A stretch of 64,000 nucleotides of DNA from Azolla caroliniana (taxonomy: Eukaryota; Polypodiophyta): positions 18,414,001 through 18,478,000 of the forward strand of contig JBHGNT010000008.1 in assembly GCA_043228905.1 (NCBI GenBank). Direction: 5' to 3'. The notes beneath the pieces were generated by a model. That model saw only the letters and a program-made list of their open reading frames with translations, was not told the DNA's origin and did no database searches. Of this stretch, positions 9,131-19,301 are shown piece after piece (within the stretch, counting starts at the first letter, position 1; each line of letters opens with the position of its first letter). The position numbers and the translations under genes were made by a program.

Positions 9131-12100
9131 ATGGAGGAAGGCTTCGACTTCGAGGAGATGATGACAAAGATCTTGATGGACGCCGGACGGAAGAGGGCGA
9201 GGCGAGAGGCGGCTCAACAAGCGGTCGAAAGGGTGGTCCGTCTAGTCGGCCGGTTCGATGGGAAGGAGGTCCCAAAATTTTTGAGAGCCTACGATGCGGA
9301 AATGACGGGGATGGGCGTGGACGAAGCGACGAGGCTAGAGTTCTTTCCTCGAGCGGCGGCCGCATCAAAGTACGAGGAGGTCAAGGAGCTCCAAGAAGCT
9401 CACGAATCGTGGGAGTCCTTTGAAGGGGCTCTAATGGAGGCATACGGGTGCGCGGAATCGGAGGTAAGAGGTCGACGAGAGTTCGATCGGTGGATGGCGT
9501 CGGCGAGGCGCCATCGGAGCGCAATAGAGGCATTCCGAGAGTTCGAGCGTCGTTTCTCTCAACTCTCGGAGTGGGAACGAAGATCGGTGGGGGCGGACAA
9601 AGTCCTCCTATTTTTGGAGACGGTCCATCATGAGGAGAGGATGGACATCATGTTCGAGCTTCAAGACGATTATGGGGCGCATGGTCTCACCGAGGAGTGG
9701 CCCGAAGTGGAATGGGTGTGTCGGCAACATGAGGCGAGGCGGTCGGCCACAACACGGCCCGCGAGCGGGGGAGAAGAGAGAGCGACGACCGACTACGCCA
9801 TGCCGCCGGACGAGAGCTCATCGCGAACCGGTTTGGAGGGGCTCGACCTACAAGCGCTAATACGGGAGGCGTGCGGGCTCGTAATGGCGAAAATCGAAGC
9901 CGAAGAATGGCTTATTGCGGGGTCGGGCCCGAGCGGATCGGAGGACGCGGAGGAAGGAGCTTCCTCACACATGGAGGACGGGGCCTATGCGGAGGCCGAA
10001 AGAGAATGGTACATCGGTACCACGGGAGAGGGTGCGGAGCGAGCCGCCCTCTCGACATGGGGGGAAAGAACGACCGAGGACGAGGTCGGGGACGGTGAGG
10101 CGGCGATCGCCGATTCGAGCGGACATGGCGGATTCGGGACATGGTGGCCCGAATCATCGAGTACGGAGGAGACAAGCGGCGGTACCGCAACCTTCCACGC
10201 ACCGGTTCAAGGGACCCCGGCGGCCAGCCCGAGTGCCCGCGTAAGACCTATGGTGAAAGGCGGTGGCGGTGGCAAGGCGGGCGACCACGGCGTCGACACG
10301 AGAGAAGGTGCGGAGCAAGCGACCGTCTCATCTCAGGGAAAAAGAACGGCCATGGACGAGGCCGATATCTACGGAGCGATGGACGCCACTTCGAGAGTGG
10401 GCGGAAGTTTCGGGACGCGGTTGCCCGAAACGTTCTACGAGGATTTCGCGAGCATACTCGAGGCTTGCGAAATGGAGGAGGAAGAGGAGACGAGCGTCGG
10501 TGTCGCGACCTTCCACACACCGGCCCTAGAGGCTTCGGCGGTCGGCCCGAGTGCCGGCACGAGACCTGGAGCTACGGATGGTGGCGGCGGCAAGGCGGAC
10601 AACCGAGATAAGGACGAGACCGGCGAAGAAGAGGCGGCGGCAAGCATACTCGATGCTTGCGAAACCGAAGACGGGGTAGCCACGGACGACGATGTCCGAA
10701 TGGAGGTGGCTACGGACGAGAGGAGTGGTGGTGTCGCGACCTTCCACACACCGGTCCTAGAGACTCCAGCACCCGGCCCGAGAGCCGGCGAGAGGCCTAG
10801 AGTGACGGACGGTGGCGGCGGCAAGGCGGGCAACCGAAACGACGACGACATGGGAGAGGGTGCGGAGCGAGCAACCCTCTCGTCTTGCGGCGAATGGACG
10901 GCCAAGGATGAGGCCGGTGACTACAAAGCGGAGAGCGCCACTTCGAAAGTGGGCGGGAGATTCGGGGCACGGCGGCCCAAAACATCGAGCGGAGAGGAGG
11001 CGAGCGGTGGTGCCGCGACCTTCCACACACCGGCCCTAGAGGCTTCGGCGGTCGGCCCGAGTGCCGGCACGAGACCTAGAACGACGGGCGGTGGCGGCGG
11101 CAAGGCGGGCAAACAAAATGATGCGGAGAACGGCGAAGAAGAGGTGGTGGCAAGCATACTAGAGGCTTACGGAATCGGAGATGGGGGAGCCGCGGACAAC
11201 GACGTCCGAACGAAAGCGGCTACGGAGACAACAAGCGGCGGTGCCGGGTCCTTACCCACACCAATCCTAGAGGCTCCAATGGCCGGCCCAAGTGCCGGCA
11301 TGAGGCTTAGTGCGACGGGAGGTGACGGCGGCAAGGCGGGCAACGGAATCGAGAAGGAAGATTGGAGCGGACGGAGGCAAGACCCCTTGACGCCGGGGCC
11401 GGAGACTTCGGCGGTTGTGCTCGAATGCCAACGTGAGACCGGAGAGATGGGCGGTGACCGTGAGGAGGTGAGGCCCGGAGAGAGCGCATACGAAGACGAG
11501 TATGCGGGGCCCGGAATGGGCGTATACGGTGGGTCCGACGGAGAGGACCGGAGCGGAAACGAGGAGAGAGTCGGGAACCGACCTGACCGGAATACGGCAC
11601 GGAAGAAGAAGAGAGTAAGGGCCGGCGAACCGGGCCCAAACCGAAGGAAGCCGGCGAGACCGATTGGCCGGTTACGGTTACGGTTACGATGGGAGACGGT
11701 AAGCGCGAGATGGAGGCTAACCGGGCACGACGACCATGGTTCGGGGGAAAAACGGAAACAAACGAGACCCTCCATACCCACTCTAGAGACTACGGCGGTT
11801 GCGGATCAACATAAGACCGGAGAAACGGCGGGTGGCGGCGAGGAGTCGGAGACCGGAGCGTACGAGGTTACCGGAACGGATATCCGGTACGAGATGGTGG
11901 ACGGGTGGGTCCAAGACGGCGAGCCCGTGTCGGGACGGGCTACGGCGACAAAGGAGGAGAAGACCGACACGGAGGTCGGGTCTACGGCGGAAGAGCGAGA
12001 CGAGATGCATGCAATACGGACGATGGAGGGCCAAGACACAAGCATGCCTACGAAGGAACCACATCGAGCGACCGAAGATGACGGTCGGATCACGCCTTCG

Positions 12101-13147
12101 AGAGGCGAATACGAGGAGGAAGGCGACGACGACAAGACCTGGCACGATGCTAGGGAAGATTGGTGGGAAGAGGTGGCCTACGGAGAGGCTAAGACCGGCG
12201 GCCACGAAGATAAGACCCGAGAGGGATCCTCCACACTGGCTATAGAGACTCCGGCGATCGGCGCGAGTGCCGACGTGAGACCAAGAGTGGCGGACGGTGG
12301 CAGCGAGGGGACGAAGGCCACAACGGATGAAGGCACCGAGAGAGGCATACGGGAGGTCGCGGTGAACGAAGATGTATGCGCCCAAAGGAACGAACACGAC
12401 ATCACGAAGGATGTGTGCGGTCGAGCGGGCCAAGAGGGCCAAGAGGGTGTTCCTCCGAGCGAAACGGAGGTCGGGGAAGAAGGGTACCTTTCCGAAAGGG
12501 TACGCGAAGAGGAGCGGAATGCGAAACGTGCAATACGGCCGCATGAGGGCCAAGCAACGAGCACGGGAACGATGGTATGCTCTACGGCGAGAGAGCACGG
12601 CAAGCAAGGGGAAGGCGAAAAATGCGTGATGGGGTCATCGAAGGACCGAAGCACGAGCACGCATTCGGAGGACGACACCGACGTACGGGGAAAGCCTACG
12701 GAAGGCAAGCGCGGAGCGAGAAGAGTCGGCACGACGAGGTGCGCGGCACGAAAAAGGCGGATCCGGAGGATATGCGAGGCGGACAAAGGGTCGGCAACGG
12801 CGTTCGGGAGGACCGAACGGGGAGGAAAGCGCGGGCATCGGATATGGCGGTCCGAGTGTAGTCGGTGGTTCGAGGAAACACGGTGGACGTGGCGGATCAG
12901 GTGGAGGCAACGACTCGGCGAGCATCGTCGAGTGTGGCGGATCGGATGGAGCCGACGGTTCGAGACCATTCGGCGGAGATGGTGGGCCGGAAGGCGACGG
13001 CGGTTCGTGTGGACGGGGTGGACTTGCTCGAAGTGGAAGACGAAGCCGGGCAAGCCCACGAGGTTGTCAAGGGCCCGGTTGGCCGCCTTGGCCGAAAATC
13101 TCGCGTTTTGTTCCCCTTTTGGCACATACCGGTGGATGTGCGGTTAG
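9131..13147 (+). CDS. Giant Gag-like protein of element C (1338 aa)
   Basis: Uninterrupted from ATG 9131, 42 bp after the 5' LTR, to TAG just before the polypurine tract. Residues 1-210 match the Gag N-terminus of B, D and E: AVERVVRLVGRFDGKEVPKF, LRAYDAEMTGMGVDEATRLE, SWESFEGALMEAYG, FREFERRFSQLSEWERRSVG. Residues 210-1180 are acidic, Gly/Ala/Thr/Glu-rich and look disordered, with about seven degenerate repeats. Their core is HTPALEASAVGPSAGTRPR followed by GGGGKAGN; starts are near residues 353, 459, 536, 630, 707, 878 and 1034. No CCHC knuckle is seen. The last 150 residues are Arg/Trp-rich and could be a shifted reading, because the +2 frame there is Gly-rich and ends in AHTGGC as in D. 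A particle or RNA-packaging role is inferred from the N-terminus; the repeat region has no known function. Confidence 0.85.
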   Translation: MEEGFDFEEMMTKILMDAGRKRARREAAQQAVERVVRLVGRFDGKEVPKFLRAYDAEMTGMGVDEATRLEFFPRAAAASKYEEVKELQEAHESWESFEGALMEAYGCAESEVRGRREFDRWMASARRHRSAIEAFREFERRFSQLSEWERRSVGADKVLLFLETVHHEERMDIMFELQDDYGAHGLTEEWPEVEWVCRQHEARRSATTRPASGGEERATTDYAMPPDESSSRTGLEGLDLQALIREACGLVMAKIEAEEWLIAGSGPSGSEDAEEGASSHMEDGAYAEAEREWYIGTTGEGAERAALSTWGERTTEDEVGDGEAAIADSSGHGGFGTWWPESSSTEETSGGTATFHAPVQGTPAASPSARVRPMVKGGGGGKAGDHGVDTREGAEQATVSSQGKRTAMDEADIYGAMDATSRVGGSFGTRLPETFYEDFASILEACEMEEEEETSVGVATFHTPALEASAVGPSAGTRPGATDGGGGKADNRDKDETGEEEAAASILDACETEDGVATDDDVRMEVATDERSGGVATFHTPVLETPAPGPRAGERPRVTDGGGGKAGNRNDDDMGEGAERATLSSCGEWTAKDEAGDYKAESATSKVGGRFGARRPKTSSGEEASGGAATFHTPALEASAVGPSAGTRPRTTGGGGGKAGKQNDAENGEEEVVASILEAYGIGDGGAADNDVRTKAATETTSGGAGSLPTPILEAPMAGPSAGMRLSATGGDGGKAGNGIEKEDWSGRRQDPLTPGPETSAVVLECQRETGEMGGDREEVRPGESAYEDEYAGPGMGVYGGSDGEDRSGNEERVGNRPDRNTARKKKRVRAGEPGPNRRKPARPIGRLRLRLRWETVSARWRLTGHDDHGSGEKRKQTRPSIPTLETTAVADQHKTGETAGGGEESETGAYEVTGTDIRYEMVDGWVQDGEPVSGRATATKEEKTDTEVGSTAEERDEMHAIRTMEGQDTSMPTKEPHRATEDDGRITPSRGEYEEEGDDDKTWHDAREDWWEEVAYGEAKTGGHEDKTREGSSTLAIETPAIGASADVRPRVADGGSEGTKATTDEGTERGIREVAVNEDVCAQRNEHDITKDVCGRAGQEGQEGVPPSETEVGEEGYLSERVREEERNAKRAIRPHEGQATSTGTMVCSTAREHGKQGEGEKCVMGSSKDRSTSTHSEDDTDVRGKPTEGKRGARRVGTTRCAARKRRIRRICEADKGSATAFGRTERGGKRGHRIWRSECSRWFEETRWTWRIRWRQRLGEHRRVWRIGWSRRFETIRRRWWAGRRRRFVWTGWTCSKWKTKPGKPTRLSRARLAALAENLAFCSPFGTYRWMCG

Positions 13148-13158
13148 GTGGGGGCGGA
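13145..13158 (+). promoter_or_regulatory. Element C polypurine tract
   Basis: TTAGGTGGGGGCGGA-type run immediately before the 3' LTR; the same run precedes the 3' LTR of B. Confidence 0.75.
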
Positions 13159-13839
13159 TGTCGTGAAGATTTTCGTCCATAGGCGGAAAACCGAGCGAAG
13201 CAAGCAAACCCGCGATGTGCAACGTTGCACATCACCATGTTGTATTTCTATTTATCAATAGTGATAAGTATGGTGCTAGAAATGCACCTTAGGATTTGTA
13301 AAGTGTAGAGGTGATGTGCTTTTGCGCGCACATCCACGTGAGAGAGAGAGATAGGTACATAGTAGTTCGTGTAGAGGTGGGAGTTAAGACCCATCCTTCC
13401 CACCTCCCCTAAAATCAAGGGAAATATCCCCATTGATTGAAAGGGGATATTTTGTAGCACCCTTTTATGTAACGGTCTTCCCTCCTTGTGCTATAAAGGG
13501 AGAGGAAGAGCACCATTGTGGGGGTTGCCTTATCTTTGAGTGTGAGTGAGGTATACCATTTCGTTTAGGGTTCCTTAGTTAGGGTTTCTTTTCTTCTTCG
13601 TCGGATTAGGGTTTCGGGTTTATCATAGTCGTTTGGTGCGGCCTACGCGGCCGCCATTTTGTAATCGGTTTTCGGTTCTAATATATCTTGTTGAGCATCT
13701 GGCCTCCATCTTCCTCTTGTCCATTCTTTCTCTTCTTGTGCTAAGCTCCATTCCGAAGTCCTATTCCTTCTCCCCTTCTCCTTAGTCCAAGACCCCCGTG
13801 GTTCCGCCCTTCTCCACGCACGCGCGTAACAACGCGACA
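13159..13839 (+). repeat. Element C 3' LTR
   Basis: 681 bp, appears identical to 8408-9088. Confidence 0.95.
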
Positions 13840-13858
13840 TCTTTGGTGAACCCGACGT
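13840..13858 (+). other. Primer-site copy after element C 3' LTR
   Basis: TCTTTGGTGAACCCGACGT repeats the 19 bases after the 5' LTR (9089-9107): the 4-nt spacer plus 15 nt of primer site. Host gypsy B coding sequence (TCTGGAGAAAAA in frame with D) resumes at 13859. A normal integration would end at 13839. Confidence 0.9.
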
Positions 13859-14620
13859 CTGGAGAAAAATAAGCCTTCGGACAGCTAGAGATCCTGGTAG
13901 TCGGACACCTGTGCGAAGCTGTCCCCAGCGAAGGTAGAAGCCATCTCCGCGATGAAGGATGATTGCGGGTCGGTTATGGAGGTCCGAAGGATCCTGGGGG
14001 CATGTGCATTCTACCATATCTGGATTCCGCATTACGCCCACATCGCGGAGCCGCTCTATGGGTTGCTGAAAAAAGGGTGTAAATTCGAGTGGAGAGACGA
14101 GCATATGGAGTCGGTCTAGAAGATGAAAGAAGCACTTGCCGCGGCACCGGTGCTCCGAAAGGCTGTCTACGGCAAAGACACCCCAATTTACGTGACCGTG
14201 GACACGAGTCTGATCGGGATCGGATGGGTGAGCAACCAAGAGGATGACGATGGCGCGAGGTTCCCCATCCGGTTCGACGCGAAAGTCCTTAGTGAGTGAC
14301 AGCGAGGATACGCCCAGGTTAAACGAGAACTTTAGGGTATCGTTTCGGCGGTCAAGGCCGATAAAGACTACCTGATTGGGATAGAGGTGATAATCGAGAC
14401 AGACTGCCTACCGATTCTCGGCATGGTTTCCGAATGCGCGACGACGGACCTGGCAATGCTCAGGTGGATAGCGTACATCAAGTCCCTGAATCCGGAAATA
14501 CGACACATTTCTGGAAAAGACAATGCCATGGCCGACATGCTTTTGAGAGCGAGGTTCGATGACGAGGACGGCATGGTTTCGGAGGACGAGGAAGTTGGCA
14601 TGGGCTTCTTTGAGGCGGCT
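13859..14620 (+). pseudogene. Gypsy B RT C-terminus and RNase H
   Basis: Resumes in the reading frame broken at 8407: SGEK, a TAA stop where D has serine (TCG), then AFGQLEILVVGHLC. A connection segment follows, then RNase H with VDTSLIGIGWVSNQ, KREL (Glu of the active site), IETDCLPILGM and GKDNAMADML. RNase H removes the RNA template during cDNA synthesis. Several stops are present, including TGA at 14297-14299 and TAG at 14333-14335 next to the KREL motif, where D reads LWG. Relative to D, four residues are missing at the element C insertion point. Confidence 0.8.
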
Positions 14621-16023
14621 TACGTAACAACAAAGGGGAGCACTCCGGTGCTTAACGAATTTGACGAGAGCAAGTACGACGGGGAGTGGCTCCAGATCGG
14701 TGGGTTCCTGAAGACAATGACACCGGACGCGGTGTGGACGAAGGAAGAAACCAACCGGATTCGGAAGAAAGCGTACCGATTCTTCCTACGGGATGGGAGC
14801 ATATGGAAGCACCTGAAGAAGAGAAACGACATCCCGCTTCGAGTGGTGGTGAAGAAAGAGGAACAGGAAGAATTGCTGACAGCATACCACGAGAGTCCTT
14901 GGGCCGGACACCGCGGGATGTGGGCCACATTCGAGAAGCTAAAGGGGAAGTATTGGTGGTCGGGACTATATCGGGACGTGGATCGGTTCGTGACGACTTG
15001 CAAAAGCTGTCAGGTGCACTCCATAGTCTAACATCGAGACGAGCTTCACCCGACCTACCCTCCGACCGTCCACTTTAAGTGGATGGTGGATCTGGTGACG
15101 ATGCCGACGGGGGTAGGGCAGATGCGGTATTTGGTGTTGGCTCGGGAGGACCTAACGAACCAGGTGGAAGGCCGAGCGTTGCAGAACAAAATGACCGCGA
15201 CCGTGTGCCGATTTCTAATCGAAGAAGTGGTATGCCGGTACAGGTGCGTAGGTAAGATCATGGCCGACCACGGAGAATTGGATGTGCAAGAGGCGGAAGA
15301 GCTATTTGACCGGCTAGGGATTAAACTCTCGCTCACCACAATGTACAATCTGGAGGCTAACGGGAAGGTGGAACGCGGACACGGGCCGATCGTCAAAGTG
15401 TTAGTACGGGCGTGTGGAGGCCAAGTTGGGAACTGGCCACGGCTCTTACCCTATGCGTTGTGGGCAGACCGAACTACGCACAGTTCGGTAACCGGGTTCA
15501 TGCCAGCAGAGCTAATGTACAGGTAGAAGCCGATCATACCAACGGAGCAGACAATCTCCTCATGGGCCACGGTGGACAGGAAAGACGAGATGAGCCGGGA
15601 GGAGCTGCTAGTGGCACGGATTCGACAGCTGGAGAGAAGACTGGAGGACGTGGATTGAGCCACAGAGAAGCTACGGGTGGCGAGGGTAAGGAACAAAGGA
15701 CGGTTCGACTGGACTCACCGACTGAGACCGAAGAGGATCGAGGAAGGCGACTGGGTTCTAGTGTATGACAGCAGCCTCGACAACCAGCATAGGGCAACGC
15801 GGAAGTTTGCAAGGAGGTGGTTCGGGCCTTATGTGGTGACAAGCGCCAACGACAATGGGACCTACCCTCTCGCGGAGCTCGACGAGACAAGGATGGCGGT
15901 ACCGGTGGCAGGGAAAAGGATCAAAGCATTCAAAAAGCGGCACAAGGCTGAACCGAACTTGGACGACTTGCATAGCGACAACGACCGACTCGGGACGGAT
16001 GTCGATCTGGAAGACGAAGGATA
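14621..16023 (+). pseudogene. Gypsy B integrase
   Basis: HHCC zinc domain (YHESPWAGHRGMW ... TTCKSCQVHSIV) at about 14884-15030, then the catalytic core. It has DLVTMPTGVGQM, then MADHGELD (the usual DRG here DHG), then LTTMYNLEANGKVERGHGP supplying the catalytic Glu. The C-terminus has the GPY-type module WFGPYVVTSANDNGTY and ends in an acidic tail DDLHSDNDRLGTDVDLEDEG. Stops occur at 15029-15031 (TAA), 15524-15526 (TAG) and 15657-15659 (TGA). No chromodomain. The enzyme would insert the cDNA; this copy is dead. Confidence 0.85.
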
Positions 16024-16084
16024 AGCGTGGGCTGGTCTTCTCCGGCAAGAGTCTAATTTTGGCGCATACCGGTGGATGCACGGT

Positions 16085-16098
16085 TAGGTGGGGGCGGA
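16085..16098 (+). promoter_or_regulatory. Gypsy B polypurine tract
   Basis: TAGGTGGGGGCGGA immediately upstream of the 3' LTR. Confidence 0.75.
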
Positions 16099-16766
16099 TG
16101 TCGTGGAGAAAACTGTCCCTAGGTGGAAACCGGGTATAACGTGCGTAAACCGGCTCTTACACATGGACACACGTTTTGTTGTATAGTATGTAGATAGGTA
16201 CAAGTCGGCTGAGGTGAAATCCTAGGTAGCATGCATTCATTAGGGAGAAAATCGAGGCGTATCCCTGTTCGAAAGGACATGGAATGAACATGATGTAACG
16301 GGTGGTAATGGCCTCCCTCCTTGGGCTATAAAAGAGAGGGAGAGGTATGGTAAAAAAAGGAGGAATCGCGTTTTATGGAGGACGAAGTGCTGCCGGACTG
16401 GAACCGAGCTCTTCTCCTCTGTCTTCTCCATAGTCGCTCTGTGCAGGTTTTCGAGGGGTTGACTCTGCTCCGCGGAACGCCCGAGTGCTTCCGGTAGAGT
16501 CTCCATCTTGCGTTGTGTGTGTGTGTGCATGCATTGGAGCCTATCACTCGCCGGCTTGCCGGTTGTAACTCCTTGATTCGTATATACATATACATTCGTT
16601 CTGTCTCCATTGTTCAGAGTTAGTTGCAACTCCTGTGAATCTATGTGTCTGTGCGCGTGTGAAGTACATCGGTAGTTTCCTTCCCCTCTTCTCATTCAGT
16701 TATTTCTCGGTCCAAGGCCCCCGTGGTCTCGCCTCGTTCTCCACGCACGCGTGTAACAACGCAACA
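16099..16766 (+). repeat. Gypsy B 3' LTR
   Basis: 668 bp, TGTCGTGGAG to GCAACA. Many differences from the 5' copy (for example about ten in the first 70 bases), so B is older than C and D. Confidence 0.92.
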
Positions 16767-18559
16767 ACGGTTCTCGCACAAAGAGAAGGGGAAGAAGAAG
16801 ATGCCGGAATACAAAACCGGCAACGTTGAGGCGGATTGGAGCGAATACGACTCCGGAAAGGATGAAGGCGAATCTTCGGGAACAAAGTCCGACCTGGCCA
16901 AGAAGGGCCCCAAACCGGGTAAAATACCAAGTTACGCCGGTCTTCCCGCCTGAAGAACCCCGTTACGCGGTACGGGTACAATGAGTACATGGCGCATCAT
17001 TATGCTTTCATGACTAAGGTGGCGGAAGTACGCGAGCTGGAGAGCTATGCAGAAGCAGCAAAGGACGCAAATTGGGGTGCCGCTATGGAGGAATAAATGT
17101 GGGCACTGGATGCCAACGACACATGGGACCTCGTTGACCCTTCCCGACACTGTAAACTGATTGGTTGCAAATGGGTGTACAAGGTAAAGTACAATGCCGA
17201 CGGTTCGGTTAATCGGTACAAGGCCTGGTTAGTGGCGAAGGGATACGCACAGACCCAAGGAATCGATTACGACGAGACCTTCGCTCTGGTAGCGAAGATG
17301 ACGACAGTTCGTGTGGTATTGGTCGTTTCTGCGGCAAGGGGGTGGCATCTTCACCTGATGGACGTGAAGAATGCGTTTCTTCAAGGTGACCTTGAAGAAC
17401 GGGTCTATATGATCCAACCTCCTGGTTTTCAGTCGGAGATGAACAAGTCGGCGGTGTGCCGGCTCAAGAAGTTGCTTTACGGTCTGAAACAAGCCCCCCA
17501 AGCTTGGAATGCGAAGATCAAGCACCGATTGCATAAGATGGGGTTTGTGACCTCTAAATCCGACTCATCATTGTTCATTCGGCCAGGTTTGGACGATCCA
17601 GTTTGTATCCTACTTTATGTTGATGATTTAGTCATCACCGGACCCAGACTCAATGAAATCGGCCGAGTAAAGTCCCAACTGTCGGACGCATTTGAAATGA
17701 AGGAACTGGGGGACCTTCATTATTTTCTTGGGATCGAGGTGATCCGAACCCCCGATAGCATATTGCTCTCACAATGACACTATGTGTTGAATATGTTGTA
17801 CAAGTTCGGTATGACGGAGTGTTGACCTGTCTCCACACCCCTGTACCGGAACCAGAAGCTTTGTCCCAACTCCAGACCGGCTTGCAATGAGAAATGGTTC
17901 TGACAAATCGTCGGAAGCTTGATATACTTGACGATCACTCGACCCAACCTCAGTTACTCGGTTGGAGTGATTAGCCAGTTCATGCAGAAGCCAACCGTCA
18001 AGCACCTTCAGTGCGCACACTGGATGCTCCGGTATGTGAGCGACACGAAGGACCGAGGACTGTTATATCGGCATGGTATAACCGAAGCATTAGTCAGATA
18101 TACAGATGCCGACTGGGATGGTGATGCATCGGATCGCCGATCCACCTTTGGTTACATGTTTTCTCTTGGTAGTGCGGCTGTTGCGTGGAGTAGCAAAAAG
18201 CAACCAATAGTGGCTTTGTCGAGCACTAAGGTTGAATACCGGGGCGCTACCAATGCCACCTGTGAAGCCATCTAGCTTTGGCAAGTACTGAAAGACTTGC
18301 GGATTGAGGTCCCGACCCCGATCCTGATCTATTGTGACAACATGAGCAACATTCAGCTCGCCCAGAACCCAGTGTTCCATGCTTAGACGAAGCACATAGA
18401 AGTCCACTATCACTTTGTGCGTGAGCGGGTTTTGAGCGGTGAAGTAGAACTTCAGTATGTTTAGACGGATCGGCAAGTTGCCGATATCTTCACCAAACCG
18501 CTCGAATCAGACAAGTTGCAACACTTCACCGAAATGCTTGGTGTTCAGCATCTCGACGT
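16767..18559 (+). pseudogene. Copia A reverse transcriptase and RNase H
   Basis: After the linker (MAHHYAFMTKVAEVRELESY), the RT runs 17085-17780. It has TWDLVDPSRHCKLIGCKWVY, NRYKAWLVAKGYAQTQGIDY, LMDVKNAFLQGDLEE, LKKLLYGLKQAPQAW and the catalytic box LLYVDDLVITG at about 17610-17642. RNase H runs 17919-18540 with LSSTKVEYRGAT, YCDNMSNIQLAQNP and TKHIEVHYHFVRERV. Stops at 17095-17097, 17775-17777, 18274-18276, 18384-18386 and 18463-18465 interrupt it; copia F has sense codons at each place, and most fit C-to-T or G-to-A changes. Cut at 18559 by gypsy D, with ACGT duplicated. Confidence 0.87.
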
Positions 18560-19262
18560 TGTCGTAGTGTATTCCACACACTACGTGAAAACCATAAAAT
18601 AATATATCCGATTTAGATACATATAAATAAATAAATAATATATCAAAATACTTATCACGTGCATAGGGCAGGATTCAAACCCTACACCTCCACATAGATA
18701 AACCTCAACTTTACCATTGTAATAACTTATCTTTAGTGTTATACATATAGATTTAATACGTATAAGACCTTTATTTACACATACCTTTATTAAAAGATAA
18801 AAATCATGTATTCTTTAGGGTGTGAATATTTTATTTACACGTGACATTAAAAGTGACTCATGCACATCTAGCGTGCATGAGCCCTATACTTAGGAAATGA
18901 CAAAGCATCACATGCACATTTAGTGTGCATGGACACTTTTGGTGAAAAAGCATGAAGCCATGCTTAGCCTCTTCCATCTTTATATAAGGAGGAGAGAAAT
19001 ATGTATAAGGTTGTTGATTAATATACAGGGATTGATCAATCTAATATATTTGTGGGATTCACGAATTTTGCCATCTAAATTACTCTTATAATCTAAATAT
19101 TGTTTTAAATACACTAAACTCGTGGGATTCATGAGATTGCTATCTTACTTCTCTTTCTACTATTCATAACTAGCCTTAAGTTGTATTCCTCTTCCTCCTA
19201 GTCCAAAACCTCGGCGGTTCCCACCCGACTCACGCAACGATCCGGAGCCGAAAGGCACGACA
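18560..19262 (+). repeat. Gypsy D 5' LTR
   Basis: 703 bp, TGTCGTAGTG to CACGACA. TATA box (TTTATATAAGG) near 18980. Contains a minus-strand tRNA-like module at 18662-18732. Confidence 0.95.
18662..18732 (-). repeat. tRNA-like module in D 5' LTR
   Basis: Read on the minus strand it has an A-box-like TTATTACAATGGTAAAG and a B-box-like GGGTTTGAATCC about 35 nt later, the pol III promoter layout of a tRNA-derived SINE head. The cloverleaf pairing is imperfect, so it is not called as a tRNA gene. Repeated in the 3' LTR at 25028-25098. Confidence 0.5.
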
Positions 19263-19266
19263 CAGT

Positions 19267-19283
19267 TGGTGAACCCGACGTGA
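19267..19283 (+). promoter_or_regulatory. Gypsy D primer-binding site
   Basis: TGGTGAACCCGACGTGA after spacer CAGT (4 nt). Confidence 0.85.
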
Positions 19284-19301
19284 AAACCGGGTGGCAAGGA
19301 G

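Larger units (their letters stand above)
8408..13858 (+). mobile_element. Element C: non-autonomous Gag-only LTR retrotransposon
   Basis: LTRs at 8408-9088 and 13159-13839 are both 681 bp and I see no difference between them, so the insertion is recent. The 4.07-kb interior has one ORF and no protease, RT, RNase H or integrase, the plan of TR-GAG elements. Ends, primer site and polypurine tract match gypsy B, which could supply enzymes in trans if an intact relative exists. It sits in B reverse transcriptase. Downstream of the 3' LTR lie 15-19 extra bases identical to the spacer and primer site after the 5' LTR. Target duplication is GCGT (8404-8407) and ACGT (13855-13858) if those four bases are host DNA. 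Confidence 0.93.
4433..16766 (+). mobile_element. Gypsy B, interrupted by element C
   Basis: LTRs at 4433-5106 and 16099-16766, primer site at 5111-5127, polypurine tract at 16085-16098. Without element C it is about 6.9 kb and holds gag, protease, RT, RNase H and integrase, all with stops. The 4-bp target duplication is ATGG (4429-4432) on the left and ACGG (16767-16770) on the right, a mismatch of the methyl-CpG deamination type. The LTRs differ at several percent of positions by eye. B, C, D and E clearly share ancestry in Gag, primer site and LTR termini. Confidence 0.93.

Noticed and set aside
9912-13125. Long antisense frames under the element C ORF, up to 315 codons
   Set aside because: GC-rich repetitive sequence leaves several frames open. 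The sense frame alone has a start after the primer site, a Gag N-terminus and a stop at the polypurine tract.
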